Below are positions 45,440 through 53,141 of a DNA stretch of 64,000 nucleotides, in pieces. The stretch's first letter is position 1, and each line of letters opens with the position of its first letter. Source of the DNA: Flavobacterium sp. LC2016-12 (GTDB lineage: Bacteria; Bacteroidota; Bacteroidia; Flavobacteriales; Flavobacteriaceae); assembly GCF_015351595.1 (NCBI RefSeq), contig NZ_JADKPT010000018.1:30665-94664 (forward strand), given 5' to 3'. The notes under the pieces are model-generated. The model saw only the letters and a program-made list of their open reading frames with translations, ran no database searches and had not been told where the DNA came from. Position numbers and translations under genes: made by a program.

Positions 45440-46222
45440 ATGCAAAAATCAATCAGCTTAATAATAGCGCTCCTAATATTCACCATTTCTTCAGCCCAAA
45501 CCAAATTAGGAAATCCAGAAGTTGACCCCATCCAAATTCAAAAAAACTTCAGTGAATGGTCACTATATCAAAGTAAAAATATAATGCTTTCGAGAGATTT
45601 TGTGGCGCTTGATCTGCTTTCAAAAGAAATCTCAAAAGAAACTTTTTTAAACGAATTGACCAACGGAAATTTTATCCCAATCCGATTAATATCAGAAGAT
45701 TCATTTTATTATTACAAACTATTTCAAATTGAACCCAATTCCGATTCAAGTATAAAAGCAACCATCAATCAAATTGGTTTTGATGCGCTTAAAAACTATA
45801 AAATGGAAGGGACGGCTTTTCCTAAATTTTCATTTAAAGATTTAAACGGAAATGAAGTTTCAAACGAAACCATGAAAGGAAAAATCATTGTTATAAAATG
45901 CTGGTACATTCACTGCACACCTTGTATAAGAGAATTTCCACAAGTAAATCGTTTAACAGAAGAATATAAAGACAGAAAAGATATTCTTTTTATAAGCTTA
46001 GCTGAAGATTCTCCAGAACAATTAAAAGCCTTTTTAGCCAGAAAACCATTGTCATATGATGTAATTCCAGATATGAAAATATATATGAATGAAACGTTGG
46101 ATTTGAATGCTTTTCCAACCCATTTCATTCTAAACAAAGAAGGTTTAATAGCAAAAGTATTGCCCAATTTCGAGAGCTTAGAAGTCGCTTTGGCGAAAGA
46201 AAGCGCATTGCAGTCGAATTAA
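45440..46222 (+). CDS. TlpA-like thioredoxin-fold protein
   Basis: The exported protein (signal peptide MQKSISLIIALLIFTISSAQ) has an unassigned N-terminal domain of about 120 residues and a thioredoxin-like domain from about 125 (FPKFSFKDLNGNEVSNETMKG). The active-site pair is C159 and C162 in HCTPC, with the cis-proline region in AFPTHFILNKEG. Such proteins reduce or exchange disulfides in the periplasm. The partner is unknown. Confidence 0.85.
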   Translation: MQKSISLIIALLIFTISSAQTKLGNPEVDPIQIQKNFSEWSLYQSKNIMLSRDFVALDLLSKEISKETFLNELTNGNFIPIRLISEDSFYYYKLFQIEPNSDSSIKATINQIGFDALKNYKMEGTAFPKFSFKDLNGNEVSNETMKGKIIVIKCWYIHCTPCIREFPQVNRLTEEYKDRKDILFISLAEDSPEQLKAFLARKPLSYDVIPDMKIYMNETLDLNAFPTHFILNKEGLIAKVLPNFESLEVALAKESALQSN

Positions 46223-46224
46223 TC

Positions 46225-46421
46225 TCGCAAAGACGCAAAGGCACCAAGTTTTTATTTTGATTGTTTTTTAAGTTTAGTGTTGAATGGCTTATCCGACTTA
46301 TCTTTTGAGATTTTCACCTTTAATTTTTCTTTTCTTAGCGGCTTTGCGCCTTTGCGAGAAATTTTCTTTGCATGGTAAAAACTTAGAGCCTTAGCACCTT
46401 TGCAACTTAGAACCTTTTTCC
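46225..46421. repeat. Octamer-array element (gcaaag/ttctaag types) upstream of the ABC-F gene
   Basis: Arm one (46225-46248) is tcgcaaag, acgcaaag, gcaccaag. The facing arm (46334-46357) is cttagcgg, ctttgcgc, ctttgcga. A third array (46382-46421) has five units such as cttagagc, ctttgcaa and cttagaac. All have period eight. The last array runs straight into the promoter of the next gene. Confidence 0.75.
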
Positions 46422-46430
46422 GTACTTTTG
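46399..46430 (+). promoter_or_regulatory. Promoter of the ABC-F gene
   Basis: TTTG at 46399-46402 and TACTTTTG at 46423-46430 (matches TAnnTTTG) are 20 bases apart. The -33 element lies within an octamer repeat unit. The start codon is 26 bases after the -7 box. Confidence 0.65.
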
Positions 46431-46455
46431 CACAAAATTAATTAAAAAGACATTC

Positions 46456-48075
46456 ATGTTAACAGTCAATAATTTATCAGTTCAATTTGGCAAACGAATT
46501 TTGTTTGACGAAGTAAATACCACTTTCACTCACGGAAATATTTACGGCGTTATTGGAGCCAATGGTGCTGGAAAATCTACTTTTCTTAAAATCATTTCGG
46601 GCGATATCGACCCAACTTCTGGCCATATTCATTTAGAACCGGGAAAACGTATGTCGGTTTTGAACCAAAATCACAACATGTTCGACGAGCATACTGTTTT
46701 GGAAACCGTTTTGATGGGAAATAAAGTTTTGTACGCTGTTAAAAAAGAAATGGATGAACTTTACTTAGACTACAACGATAAAAACGCTGACAGAATTGGA
46801 GAGCTTCAGGTTCAGTTTGAAGAAATGAACGGTTGGAATGCTGATTCTGATGCGGCTGCGATGTTGTCTAACTTAGGAATCAACGAAGAACATCATTATA
46901 CTTTAATGGGCGATTTGGAGGGAAAAATTAAAGTACGTGTGCTTTTGGCGCAGGCACTTTTTGGAAACCCGGATTTGCTTATTATGGATGAGCCTACCAA
47001 CGACTTGGATTTCGAGACAATCGCCTGGTTAGAAAACTTCTTAGCAAATTATGAAAATACTGTAATTGTAGTATCTCACGACCGTCACTTTTTAGATGCG
47101 GTTTGTACACATATTTCTGATATCGATTTTGGAAAAATCAATCACTATTCAGGAAACTATACTTTCTGGTACGAGTCTAGCCAATTAGCAGCGAAACAAC
47201 GTGCACAGCAAAACAAAAAAGCAGAAGAGAAGAAACAAGAGCTTGAAGAATTTATTCGTCGTTTTAGTGCGAACGTTGCAAAATCTAAACAAGCAACTTC
47301 TCGTAAAAAAATGATTTCTAAATTGAATATTTCTGAAATCAAACCTTCCAGCCGTCGTTATCCAGCGATTATTTTCGATCAGGATCGTGAAGCAGGAGAC
47401 CAGATTTTGAATGTTGAAGGTTTAGCAGCTTCTGTAGAAGGAGATCTTTTGTTTAAAGATGTAGATTTGAATATGGCAAAAGGCGACAAAATCGTTCTTT
47501 TCTCTAAAGATTCACGTGCTACAACAGCTTTCTACGAAATTCTAAACAATCAACAAAAAGCCGATGCAGGAACGTTTGATTGGGGAATTACAACAAATCA
47601 GGCTTATTTGCCAGCTGAAAATCATTCTTTCTTTGAAAATGATTTGACATTGGTAGATTGGTTACGTCAATATGCAAAAACAGAAGAAGAGCGCGATGAG
47701 GTTTTCATTAGAGGTTTCTTAGGGAAAATGATTTTCTCTGGAGAAGAAGCTTTAAAAACAAGCCGTGTATTATCAGGAGGGGAAAAAGTACGTTGTATGT
47801 TGTCGAGAATGATGATGGAGCGCGCTAATATCTTAATGTTAGACGAACCAACAAATCACCTGGATTTGGAGTCTATTACGGCTTTCAATAACTCATTGAA
47901 AAACTTTAAAGGTTCTGTAATTTTCACAACGCATGACCACGAGTTTGCACAAACTGTTGGTAATAGAGTAGTGGAGTTAACGCCAAACGGAGCAATCGAC
48001 CGTTACATGACGTTTGACGAATATCTTGATGATGAAAAAATTCAGGAATTAAGAAAGAAAATGTACAATTTGTAA
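46456..48075 (+). CDS. ABC-F family ATPase (YbiT-like)
   Basis: The 539-residue protein has two ABC ATPase domains in one chain and no membrane part, which defines the ABC-F translation factors. These bind the ribosomal E site and relieve stalled ribosomes or protect from antibiotics. Walker A of domain one is GANGAGKST; the second is degenerate (FSKDSRATT), and its signature is LSGGEKVRCML. Walker B motifs are LLIMDEPTNDLD and ILMLDEPTNHLD. The charged linker (about 240-300, KKAEEKKQELEEFIRRF) is the P-site tRNA interaction motif region. The degenerate Walker A in domain two is a known feature of the YbiT group. Confidence 0.9.
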   Translation: MLTVNNLSVQFGKRILFDEVNTTFTHGNIYGVIGANGAGKSTFLKIISGDIDPTSGHIHLEPGKRMSVLNQNHNMFDEHTVLETVLMGNKVLYAVKKEMDELYLDYNDKNADRIGELQVQFEEMNGWNADSDAAAMLSNLGINEEHHYTLMGDLEGKIKVRVLLAQALFGNPDLLIMDEPTNDLDFETIAWLENFLANYENTVIVVSHDRHFLDAVCTHISDIDFGKINHYSGNYTFWYESSQLAAKQRAQQNKKAEEKKQELEEFIRRFSANVAKSKQATSRKKMISKLNISEIKPSSRRYPAIIFDQDREAGDQILNVEGLAASVEGDLLFKDVDLNMAKGDKIVLFSKDSRATTAFYEILNNQQKADAGTFDWGITTNQAYLPAENHSFFENDLTLVDWLRQYAKTEEERDEVFIRGFLGKMIFSGEEALKTSRVLSGGEKVRCMLSRMMMERANILMLDEPTNHLDLESITAFNNSLKNFKGSVIFTTHDHEFAQTVGNRVVELTPNGAIDRYMTFDEYLDDEKIQELRKKMYNL

Positions 48076-48096
48076 TATTGTAACTGACTATAAAAA

Positions 48097-48131
48097 AGAA
48101 ATCCCGATCATTTTGTGATCGGGATTTTTTT
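48097..48131. terminator. Bidirectional terminator after the ABC-F gene
   Basis: The arms atcccgatca and tgatcgggat form a 10-base stem flanked by A and T runs. It also ends the small converging gene at 48139. Confidence 0.9.
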
Positions 48132-48138
48132 ATGTTTT

Positions 48139-48309
48139 TTATTTTCTGAAAAGCTTAGCGAAAATGAAAATAATGATCGCAACAATAAAGATTACGATAA
48201 ATATTCCGAATCCCATTCCGGCTTTAAAAATATCTCCTATAACTTCGCAACTTGTAAATGAAAATAGTATTACGAATACCATTAACAAACGTGTAATGTT
48301 CTTTTGCAT
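48139..48309 (-). CDS. 56-residue lipoprotein with one membrane helix
   Basis: This short gene reads MQKNITRLLMVFVILFSFTS, then a lipobox cysteine at 21 followed by EVIGDIFKAGMGFGIFIV, a membrane helix (about 31-50), and ends AKLFRK. The intact start, lipobox, stop and adjacent terminator argue that it is real. Homologues of this size and pattern are common in Flavobacteriia and are sometimes mislabelled as phosphatidate cytidylyltransferase, for which it is far too short. A lipobox and a second hydrophobic helix together suggest a double membrane anchor. The 127 bases upstream to the next gene hold no other gene. Confidence 0.75.
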   Translation of the reverse strand: MQKNITRLLMVFVILFSFTSCEVIGDIFKAGMGFGIFIVIFIVAIIIFIFAKLFRK

Positions 48310-48436
48310 GATTTTGCTGTTTTAAATTTTTTAAAAAGAATTTAGTATTCTAATTATCGTTAGAATAAAATTACTTCAATCAGCAAAAAAAGTTCTTACA
48401 CAATTTGGTTGAAAAGTTCTATGATTTGGAGATATA

Positions 48437-49618
48437 CTATTGTTCTACAATTTCAAACCATGGGATTTCAAATCGACCGTTCATAAAATAAATGTTTACT
48501 TTATCATTATATTTTAGTCTGTCGTATAAATCTTGTGATACAGAAACATCTTCAATTTCTTTTAAGCTTCCCCAAGGAGTTAATTTTAAATAATATGTCT
48601 TTGTTTTGCCACTACTAACATGTTTATCTAAAATCGTAGCATTATATATTTTTGGTTCTGATTTGTCATACATACAATTTAAAGTTACAACCGTACTGTA
48701 ACTGTAACCATACATAAAAAGTGCAAAGCCAATAATAGAAAAATTAATTTTATTATCATTACGACTAAACTCTTTATTTCCAACGCATAGAATGGCCAGA
48801 TATACGAAAAGTATAAGTATTGACGGAATCCAGACATTTGAATAATCAAAAATCTCGTAATCTAATAACCCTCTTAAACAAAGTCCCATTGAAGACGAAA
48901 ATATCGCCCAAAAAATACTAGGATAAGCACTGTCTTTTCGTTCATCAATTCTAATTAATCCGTGATGATATTTTAGAATTAAAAGACATGCCAGCGGAAA
49001 TATTATGGATGTAATTATAGCGTATTCATAAGGATTTGGAAAAAATAATGTCCAGCCACCAATGATTCCACCAATCCAATTTAGAATTTTGGCAGTTTTA
49101 AAAGCTTTAGTCAGCTTAACTTCTCTTTCTTTAGAAGTGATTCCAAATTCTTGATTGTTTAATATTTCTTTTCTTTCCTGATCAATTTGAACTATATCAA
49201 GATCAGAAAAATTATTTGATAACCATTCCTTAACTTCAGCAGTTTTTTCAAAATAGGTACTAATTTTAATAGTTTTTTTATGTTCATTTTTTGATTCAAT
49301 GAAGATAAATTTATCAGCTATTCTGTATCCCTTAATTTCATTAAATAGTAATTCTTTTGTTGAAAAAACACCAACTGTAAATATTTTATTTTTATCAATA
49401 ACAAATTTTCCCTTATAGGCATCTACCATTCCAATAATCATTAATGAAATCATTGCTAATGACATCAAAGCTAAAAACCAATATGCATCTGGATTTATAT
49501 CATTTTTAAATCCCGGTATGAGGGGAGTAAATAAAAGCCAGGTAAAAAGAGCAATGAATAAGGGGCCTATGATATATATAAAAATTGCCCAGCCTTTAGA
49601 AATTTTGTATTCTTTCAT
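48437..49618 (-). CDS. Multi-pass membrane protein of unknown function
   Basis: The 393-residue protein has two N-terminal membrane helices (about 10-32 and 46-66), a soluble PH-like beta domain (about 70-150, FVIDKNKIFTVGVFSTKELLFNEI), five or so further helices (about 175-310) and a C-terminal soluble beta domain ending in MNGRFEIPWFEIVEQ. The first part resembles bacterial PH-domain membrane proteins. No specific function can be assigned. It is 42 bases downstream of the DHFR-like gene on the same strand and may be co-transcribed. Confidence 0.75.
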   Translation of the reverse strand: MKEYKISKGWAIFIYIIGPLFIALFTWLLFTPLIPGFKNDINPDAYWFLALMSLAMISLMIIGMVDAYKGKFVIDKNKIFTVGVFSTKELLFNEIKGYRIADKFIFIESKNEHKKTIKISTYFEKTAEVKEWLSNNFSDLDIVQIDQERKEILNNQEFGITSKEREVKLTKAFKTAKILNWIGGIIGGWTLFFPNPYEYAIITSIIFPLACLLILKYHHGLIRIDERKDSAYPSIFWAIFSSSMGLCLRGLLDYEIFDYSNVWIPSILILFVYLAILCVGNKEFSRNDNKINFSIIGFALFMYGYSYSTVVTLNCMYDKSEPKIYNATILDKHVSSGKTKTYYLKLTPWGSLKEIEDVSVSQDLYDRLKYNDKVNIYFMNGRFEIPWFEIVEQ

Positions 49619-49660
49619 TTTTTAATTGAAAAGGTTTGTTTTGTTATTTTAGTTATTTTC

Positions 49661-50254
49661 TTATTCTCCAATTGTTCCAGTCTTAATATCTCCAGCGCGT
49701 TTATAACTCACAGCAATAACGCCACTTGGTGTAACCGTACTTTCAATTAAAGTAAATCCTGCCGCAGTTGAGCTATCATCAAACAATTTTTTCCCTTTGC
49801 CCAAAATTATAGGATAAATTAAAAGTGCAAATTCATCAACTAAATCATGTTGAAGCAAAAGCTGTACAAGTGTTGCGCTTCCCCAAACTTTAATGTCGCC
49901 GCCGTCTGAATTTTTCAGTTTTTTTATATCTTCTATAGTGGAAAGGAATTCGATATTTTCCCAATCAGAGTTTTCTCTGGTGGAAGATAAAACGTATTTG
50001 GTAACGTCATTAATTCCCTGCCAGCCTTCTGCATGTTTTGGCCAATAGTCTTCAAAAATATCAAATGTTTTTCTGCCTAAAAGAATATCTGCAGGTTTCA
50101 TTTGTTTCTGCATGACATTGCCATATTCTTCATCTCCAAAAGGCGCCACCCAGCCTCCATATTCAAAACCGCCCGAAGTATCTTCTTCAGGGCCACCGGG
50201 TGCCTGCATTACGCCATCGATTGTAATCATGGTTATGACGATTATTTTTCTCAT
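49661..50254 (-). CDS. Dihydrofolate reductase-like (RibD C-terminal) protein
   Basis: The 197-residue protein matches the RibD_C/YyaP-type family: ITMITIDGVMQAPGG at the start, ILLGRKTFDIFEDYWP, and IKVWGSATLVQLLLQHDLVDEFALLIYPIILGKGKKLF. These are NADPH-binding reductases whose physiological substrate is mostly unknown; they are not the housekeeping DHFR. It probably leads a two-gene transcript with the membrane protein. Confidence 0.85.
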   Translation of the reverse strand: MRKIIVITMITIDGVMQAPGGPEEDTSGGFEYGGWVAPFGDEEYGNVMQKQMKPADILLGRKTFDIFEDYWPKHAEGWQGINDVTKYVLSSTRENSDWENIEFLSTIEDIKKLKNSDGGDIKVWGSATLVQLLLQHDLVDEFALLIYPIILGKGKKLFDDSSTAAGFTLIESTVTPSGVIAVSYKRAGDIKTGTIGE

Positions 50255-50373
50255 GATGTTTGGTTTTTATTGTTTTATCAAATATAAAAATAGTAATAAT
50301 ATATTGAAATTAAGGTTGTTAACTGTTTGTTGCTTTTAATTAATACATGTTGTTTTGTAATGTTTTTTCATGA

Positions 50374-50697
50374 TTAAGAAATGGAATTCCTCTCGCTGTT
50401 TTTTTGTTTATGAATTTGTTTTTGGAAATTTATTGTAAATATTATGCAAAAGAAGAAGAATAAAATCAAAGCGTCTACCTTATTAGAGAAGTGTTTTTTG
50501 TCATTTTCTGCAAATCGTTTCATAATTTGTTTTGTTATTATATTCTCATTCTTAATTAACTTGGTTGTGTAGAGGTCAACTTGTCTATTGTAATCTGAAG
50601 AAATAGAGCTTCTGTGGAAATAAACAATAGTGAGAAATATTAAAATAATAAATATTTGATAAAAATGGGAAAGAGTTAATTTAGTAATTTTAATCAT
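50374..50697 (-). CDS. Small membrane protein of unknown function
   Basis: The 107-residue reading frame has two hydrophobic helices (about 14-26 and 77-90) joined by a polar loop of about 50 residues and a lysine-rich C-terminus. The start region and codon use look normal for this genome, but there is no homologue I know. It could be a real small gene or a chance frame in AT-rich DNA. Confidence 0.5.
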   Translation of the reverse strand: MIKITKLTLSHFYQIFIILIFLTIVYFHRSSISSDYNRQVDLYTTKLIKNENIITKQIMKRFAENDKKHFSNKVDALILFFFFCIIFTINFQKQIHKQKNSERNSIS

Positions 50698-50912
50698 AAT
50701 TAAAATTTAGTTTAAGAGTACACTTTGCAGTCGAGGAAATTGATCGTATTAAAATGTTGAATTTTTGGTATTGCTAAAATATGATTTTATTGCCATAAAT
50801 GTTAGTTGCAGAAAAATATTAAAATATCCACTTCTAAACTCCAAAATTCCCCATCCAAACCAAAAAAAAATATTTCCCCACTCAACACCCCAACAAATAA
50901 ATTCTGATTTCG

Positions 50913-50920
50913 TATATTTG
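50913..50920 (+). promoter_or_regulatory. Putative -7 box of the pyrR promoter
   Basis: TATATTTG is a perfect TAnnTTTG match 25 bases before the pyrR start codon. A -33 element is not evident. Confidence 0.55.
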
Positions 50921-50944
50921 CCCAACCAAACATCACACTTAATT

Positions 50945-51484
50945 ATGAGCCAAAAAGTATTACTTAATTCAAAAGAAGTTACTATCATACTCCATCGTTT
51001 GGCTTGTCAGTTAATCGAAAAACATCTTGATTTCTCCGATACTATTTTGGTCGGGATTCAGCCAAGAGGCGTTTTTTTAGCTGAACGTTTAAAACAAATA
51101 TTAGAAGATGAATATAAGGTTCCTGAAATTTCTTTGGGATATCTGGACATCACTTTTTTTAGAGATGACTTTCGCCGTACTGATAAACCGCTTGAAGCCA
51201 ATAAAACACAAATCAATTTTATAGTCGAAGACAAAAAAGTCATTTTTATCGATGACGTTTTGTTTACAGGACGAAGCATTCGTTCTGCCTTAACCGCAAT
51301 TCAGTCTTTCGGGAGACCGTCAGAAATCGAATTGTTAGTGTTAATCGACAGACGTTTTAGTAGAAATTTACCCATTCAGCCCGATTATCGTGGCCGTCAG
51401 GTAGATGCCATTAATGATGAAAAGGTAAAAGTTAGCTGGAAAGAAAATGAAGGCGAAGATGTAGTTTACCTGGTGACAAATTAG
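50945..51484 (+). CDS. pyrR: PyrR-type bifunctional regulator/uracil phosphoribosyltransferase
   Basis: PyrR binds pyr leader RNA in Gram-positive bacteria and also makes UMP from uracil and PRPP. I start at 50945 (MSQKVLLNSKEVTIILHRLA), which gives the normal length of 179 residues; the frame is open for 60 codons upstream but that part is not conserved-looking and lies before the promoter box. The PRPP loop is VIFIDDVLFTGRS (about 99-111), and VGIQPRGVFLA and RRFSRNLPIQPDY..GRQVD match the family. It is followed by pyrB, so it belongs to pyrimidine synthesis. The short leader leaves no room for an upstream attenuator. Confidence 0.93.
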   Translation: MSQKVLLNSKEVTIILHRLACQLIEKHLDFSDTILVGIQPRGVFLAERLKQILEDEYKVPEISLGYLDITFFRDDFRRTDKPLEANKTQINFIVEDKKVIFIDDVLFTGRSIRSALTAIQSFGRPSEIELLVLIDRRFSRNLPIQPDYRGRQVDAINDEKVKVSWKENEGEDVVYLVTN

Positions 51485-51560
51485 TTTAATCGGTTAACCG
51501 GTTAATTGTTTAATCGGAAAAGCCAAGCGATTAAACGATTTAATAAATAAACGATTAAAC
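51484..51560. repeat. Inverted octamer-array element between pyrR and pyrB
   Basis: The left arm (51484-51515) has four units (gtttaatc, ggttaacc, ggttaatt, gtttaatc). The right arm (51529-51560) has four facing units (gattaaac, gatttaat, aaataaac, gattaaac). Only 13 bases separate them, so a hairpin of 32-base imperfect arms can form. No T run follows. Confidence 0.8.
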
Positions 51561-51584
51561 AAACAAAACATTTAAACAAACACA

Positions 51585-52511
51585 ATGAAAGAATTAAGCG
51601 TAAATCATTTATTAGGAATCAAATACATCAACGAGAATGATATTAACCTAATTTTTGAAACGGCAGATCATTTTAAAGAAGTCATTAACCGACCGATTAA
51701 AAAAGTTCCTTCATTACGAGATATTACCATTGCTAACATTTTCTTCGAAAATAGTACCCGAACCAAGCTTTCGTTTGAGTTAGCCCAAAAAAGATTATCG
51801 GCAGATGTTATTAGTTTTTCTGCAGCTCAGTCTTCGGTTAAAAAAGGAGAAACACTTATTGATACTGTAAACAATATCCTTTCGATGAAAGTGGATATGG
51901 TTGTAATGCGCCACTCCAATCCCGGAGCGGCTTATTTTTTATCTAAAAATGTCAAAGCAAGTATCGTAAACGCTGGCGACGGCGCGCACGAACATCCAAC
52001 GCAGGCTTTGTTAGACAGTTATTCAATCAGAGAAAAACTGGGTGATGTTGCCGGAAAAAAAGTAGTTATTGTAGGCGATATTCTACACTCTCGTGTAGCG
52101 CTCTCAAACATATATGCTTTGCAAATGCAAGGCGCAGAAGTAAAAGTGTGCGGACCAAAAACATTAATTCCAAGATATATTGAATCACTTGGAATTACCG
52201 TCGAGCCGAATTTACGAAAAGCCTTAGAATGGTGCGATGTTGCCAATATGCTTCGTGTACAAAACGAACGTATGGACGTAAACTTTTTCCCATCAACAAG
52301 AGAATACGCACAACAATACGGAGTCGATAAACCTTTATTAGATTCTCTTGGAAAAGAAATCGTCATCATGCACCCGGGACCAATCAATAGGGGAGTAGAG
52401 ATTACTTCTGAAGTAGCGGACTCTGATCATTCCGTAATCCTGAATCAGGTAGAAAATGGAGTGGCGATAAGAATGGCGGTTATTTATCTTCTGGCTTCTA
52501 AAATACAGTAA
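51585..52511 (+). CDS. pyrB: Aspartate carbamoyltransferase catalytic chain
   Basis: PyrB joins carbamoyl phosphate and aspartate in the first committed pyrimidine step. The 308-residue length is standard. The carbamoyl-phosphate site is S57-T-R59-T60 in FENSTRTKLSFE, with further motifs MRHSNPGAAY, GDGAHEHPTQALLD, and HPGPINRGVEI near the end. No pyrI regulatory chain gene follows, so the unregulated or PyrR-linked form is likely. Confidence 0.96.
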   Translation: MKELSVNHLLGIKYINENDINLIFETADHFKEVINRPIKKVPSLRDITIANIFFENSTRTKLSFELAQKRLSADVISFSAAQSSVKKGETLIDTVNNILSMKVDMVVMRHSNPGAAYFLSKNVKASIVNAGDGAHEHPTQALLDSYSIREKLGDVAGKKVVIVGDILHSRVALSNIYALQMQGAEVKVCGPKTLIPRYIESLGITVEPNLRKALEWCDVANMLRVQNERMDVNFFPSTREYAQQYGVDKPLLDSLGKEIVIMHPGPINRGVEITSEVADSDHSVILNQVENGVAIRMAVIYLLASKIQ

Positions 52512-52526
52512 ATTTTAGTTTATTTT

Positions 52527-52598
52527 GTTTCAAGTTTCAGGTTTCAAGTTTTGGAACGCTGAGTTTGAACTTGAAACCTGAAACTTGAAACCTGAAAC
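52527..52598. repeat. Inverted heptamer-array element after pyrB
   Basis: The left arm (52527-52554) is built of gtttcaa and gtttcag units; the right arm (52564-52598) of ttgaaac and ctgaaac units. Positions 52527-52547 and 52571-52591 are perfectly complementary over 21 bases. Period is seven, not eight. Confidence 0.8.
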
Positions 52599-52629
52599 AA
52601 CAATAAAAAAAACTTCGTACCTTAGTAAA

Positions 52630-52962
52630 ATGAAAGTAGATCAAAAAGGACATACCGTTACGATTAAAGACACCCAGGGAGATTTTAATTCTTTTTTGGA
52701 AAAAGTGACGCAACAATTTAAAACCTTTGAAAAACAAAATATTATAATCGATTTGTCAGCTGATACTAATTTAGCGGAAAGCGATTTGAAACTTTTTCTG
52801 CCACTTTCTAAACAACACAAAAAAGCTAAGAAATCATTTGTAATTGTAGTTTCTGATCTTGATTTCAATGCAATTTCCGGTAAATTATTAGTTGTTCCTT
52901 CTCTTTTAGAAGCGCACGATATTATCGAAATGGAAGAAATTGAACGTGATCTAGGATTTTAA
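52630..52962 (+). CDS. Small STAS-like protein of unknown function
   Basis: The start at 52630 (MKVDQKGHTVTIKDTQGDF) gives 110 residues; the longer open frame begins inside a repeat element. The alternation of strands and helices, with QNIIIDLSADTNLAESDLKLFLPLSKQHKKAKKSFVIVVSDLDF, resembles a STAS-type fold. It lies directly before rnz and is found in that place in relatives as far as I recall. Function unknown; co-transcription with rnz is possible but a long repeat element lies between. Confidence 0.7.
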   Translation: MKVDQKGHTVTIKDTQGDFNSFLEKVTQQFKTFEKQNIIIDLSADTNLAESDLKLFLPLSKQHKKAKKSFVIVVSDLDFNAISGKLLVVPSLLEAHDIIEMEEIERDLGF

Positions 52963-52967
52963 AAATG

Positions 52968-53137
52968 GGTTAATCGTTTATTTGTTTAACTGGTTAATCG
53001 TTTTTTTGCAGAGCTTAAAATTTTAGACAATTCACTACTTATCAACAAACGAATAAACTAAATTTGTTGAGCCGTTTAATCGATTTTGTAATTTAACAGT
53101 TGTTCGATTAAACAAATTAACAATTAAACGAATAAAC
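52968..53137. repeat. Inverted octamer-array element upstream of rnz
   Basis: The left arm (52968-52999) has four units (ggttaatc, gtttattt, gtttaact, ggttaatc). The right arm (53106-53137) has gattaaac, aaattaac, aattaaac, gaataaac. The right arm ends four bases before the TTG start of rnz. The 106 bases between hold further less regular pieces of the same units. Confidence 0.75.
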
Positions 53138-53141
53138 CAAA

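Noticed and set aside
50765..50944. 60-codon N-terminal extension of PyrR
   Set aside because: PyrR proteins start at MSQKVLL-like sequences, and a promoter box lies inside the extension.
52019..52387. 122-codon minus-strand frame inside pyrB
   Set aside because: Antisense shadow of a clearly conserved gene.
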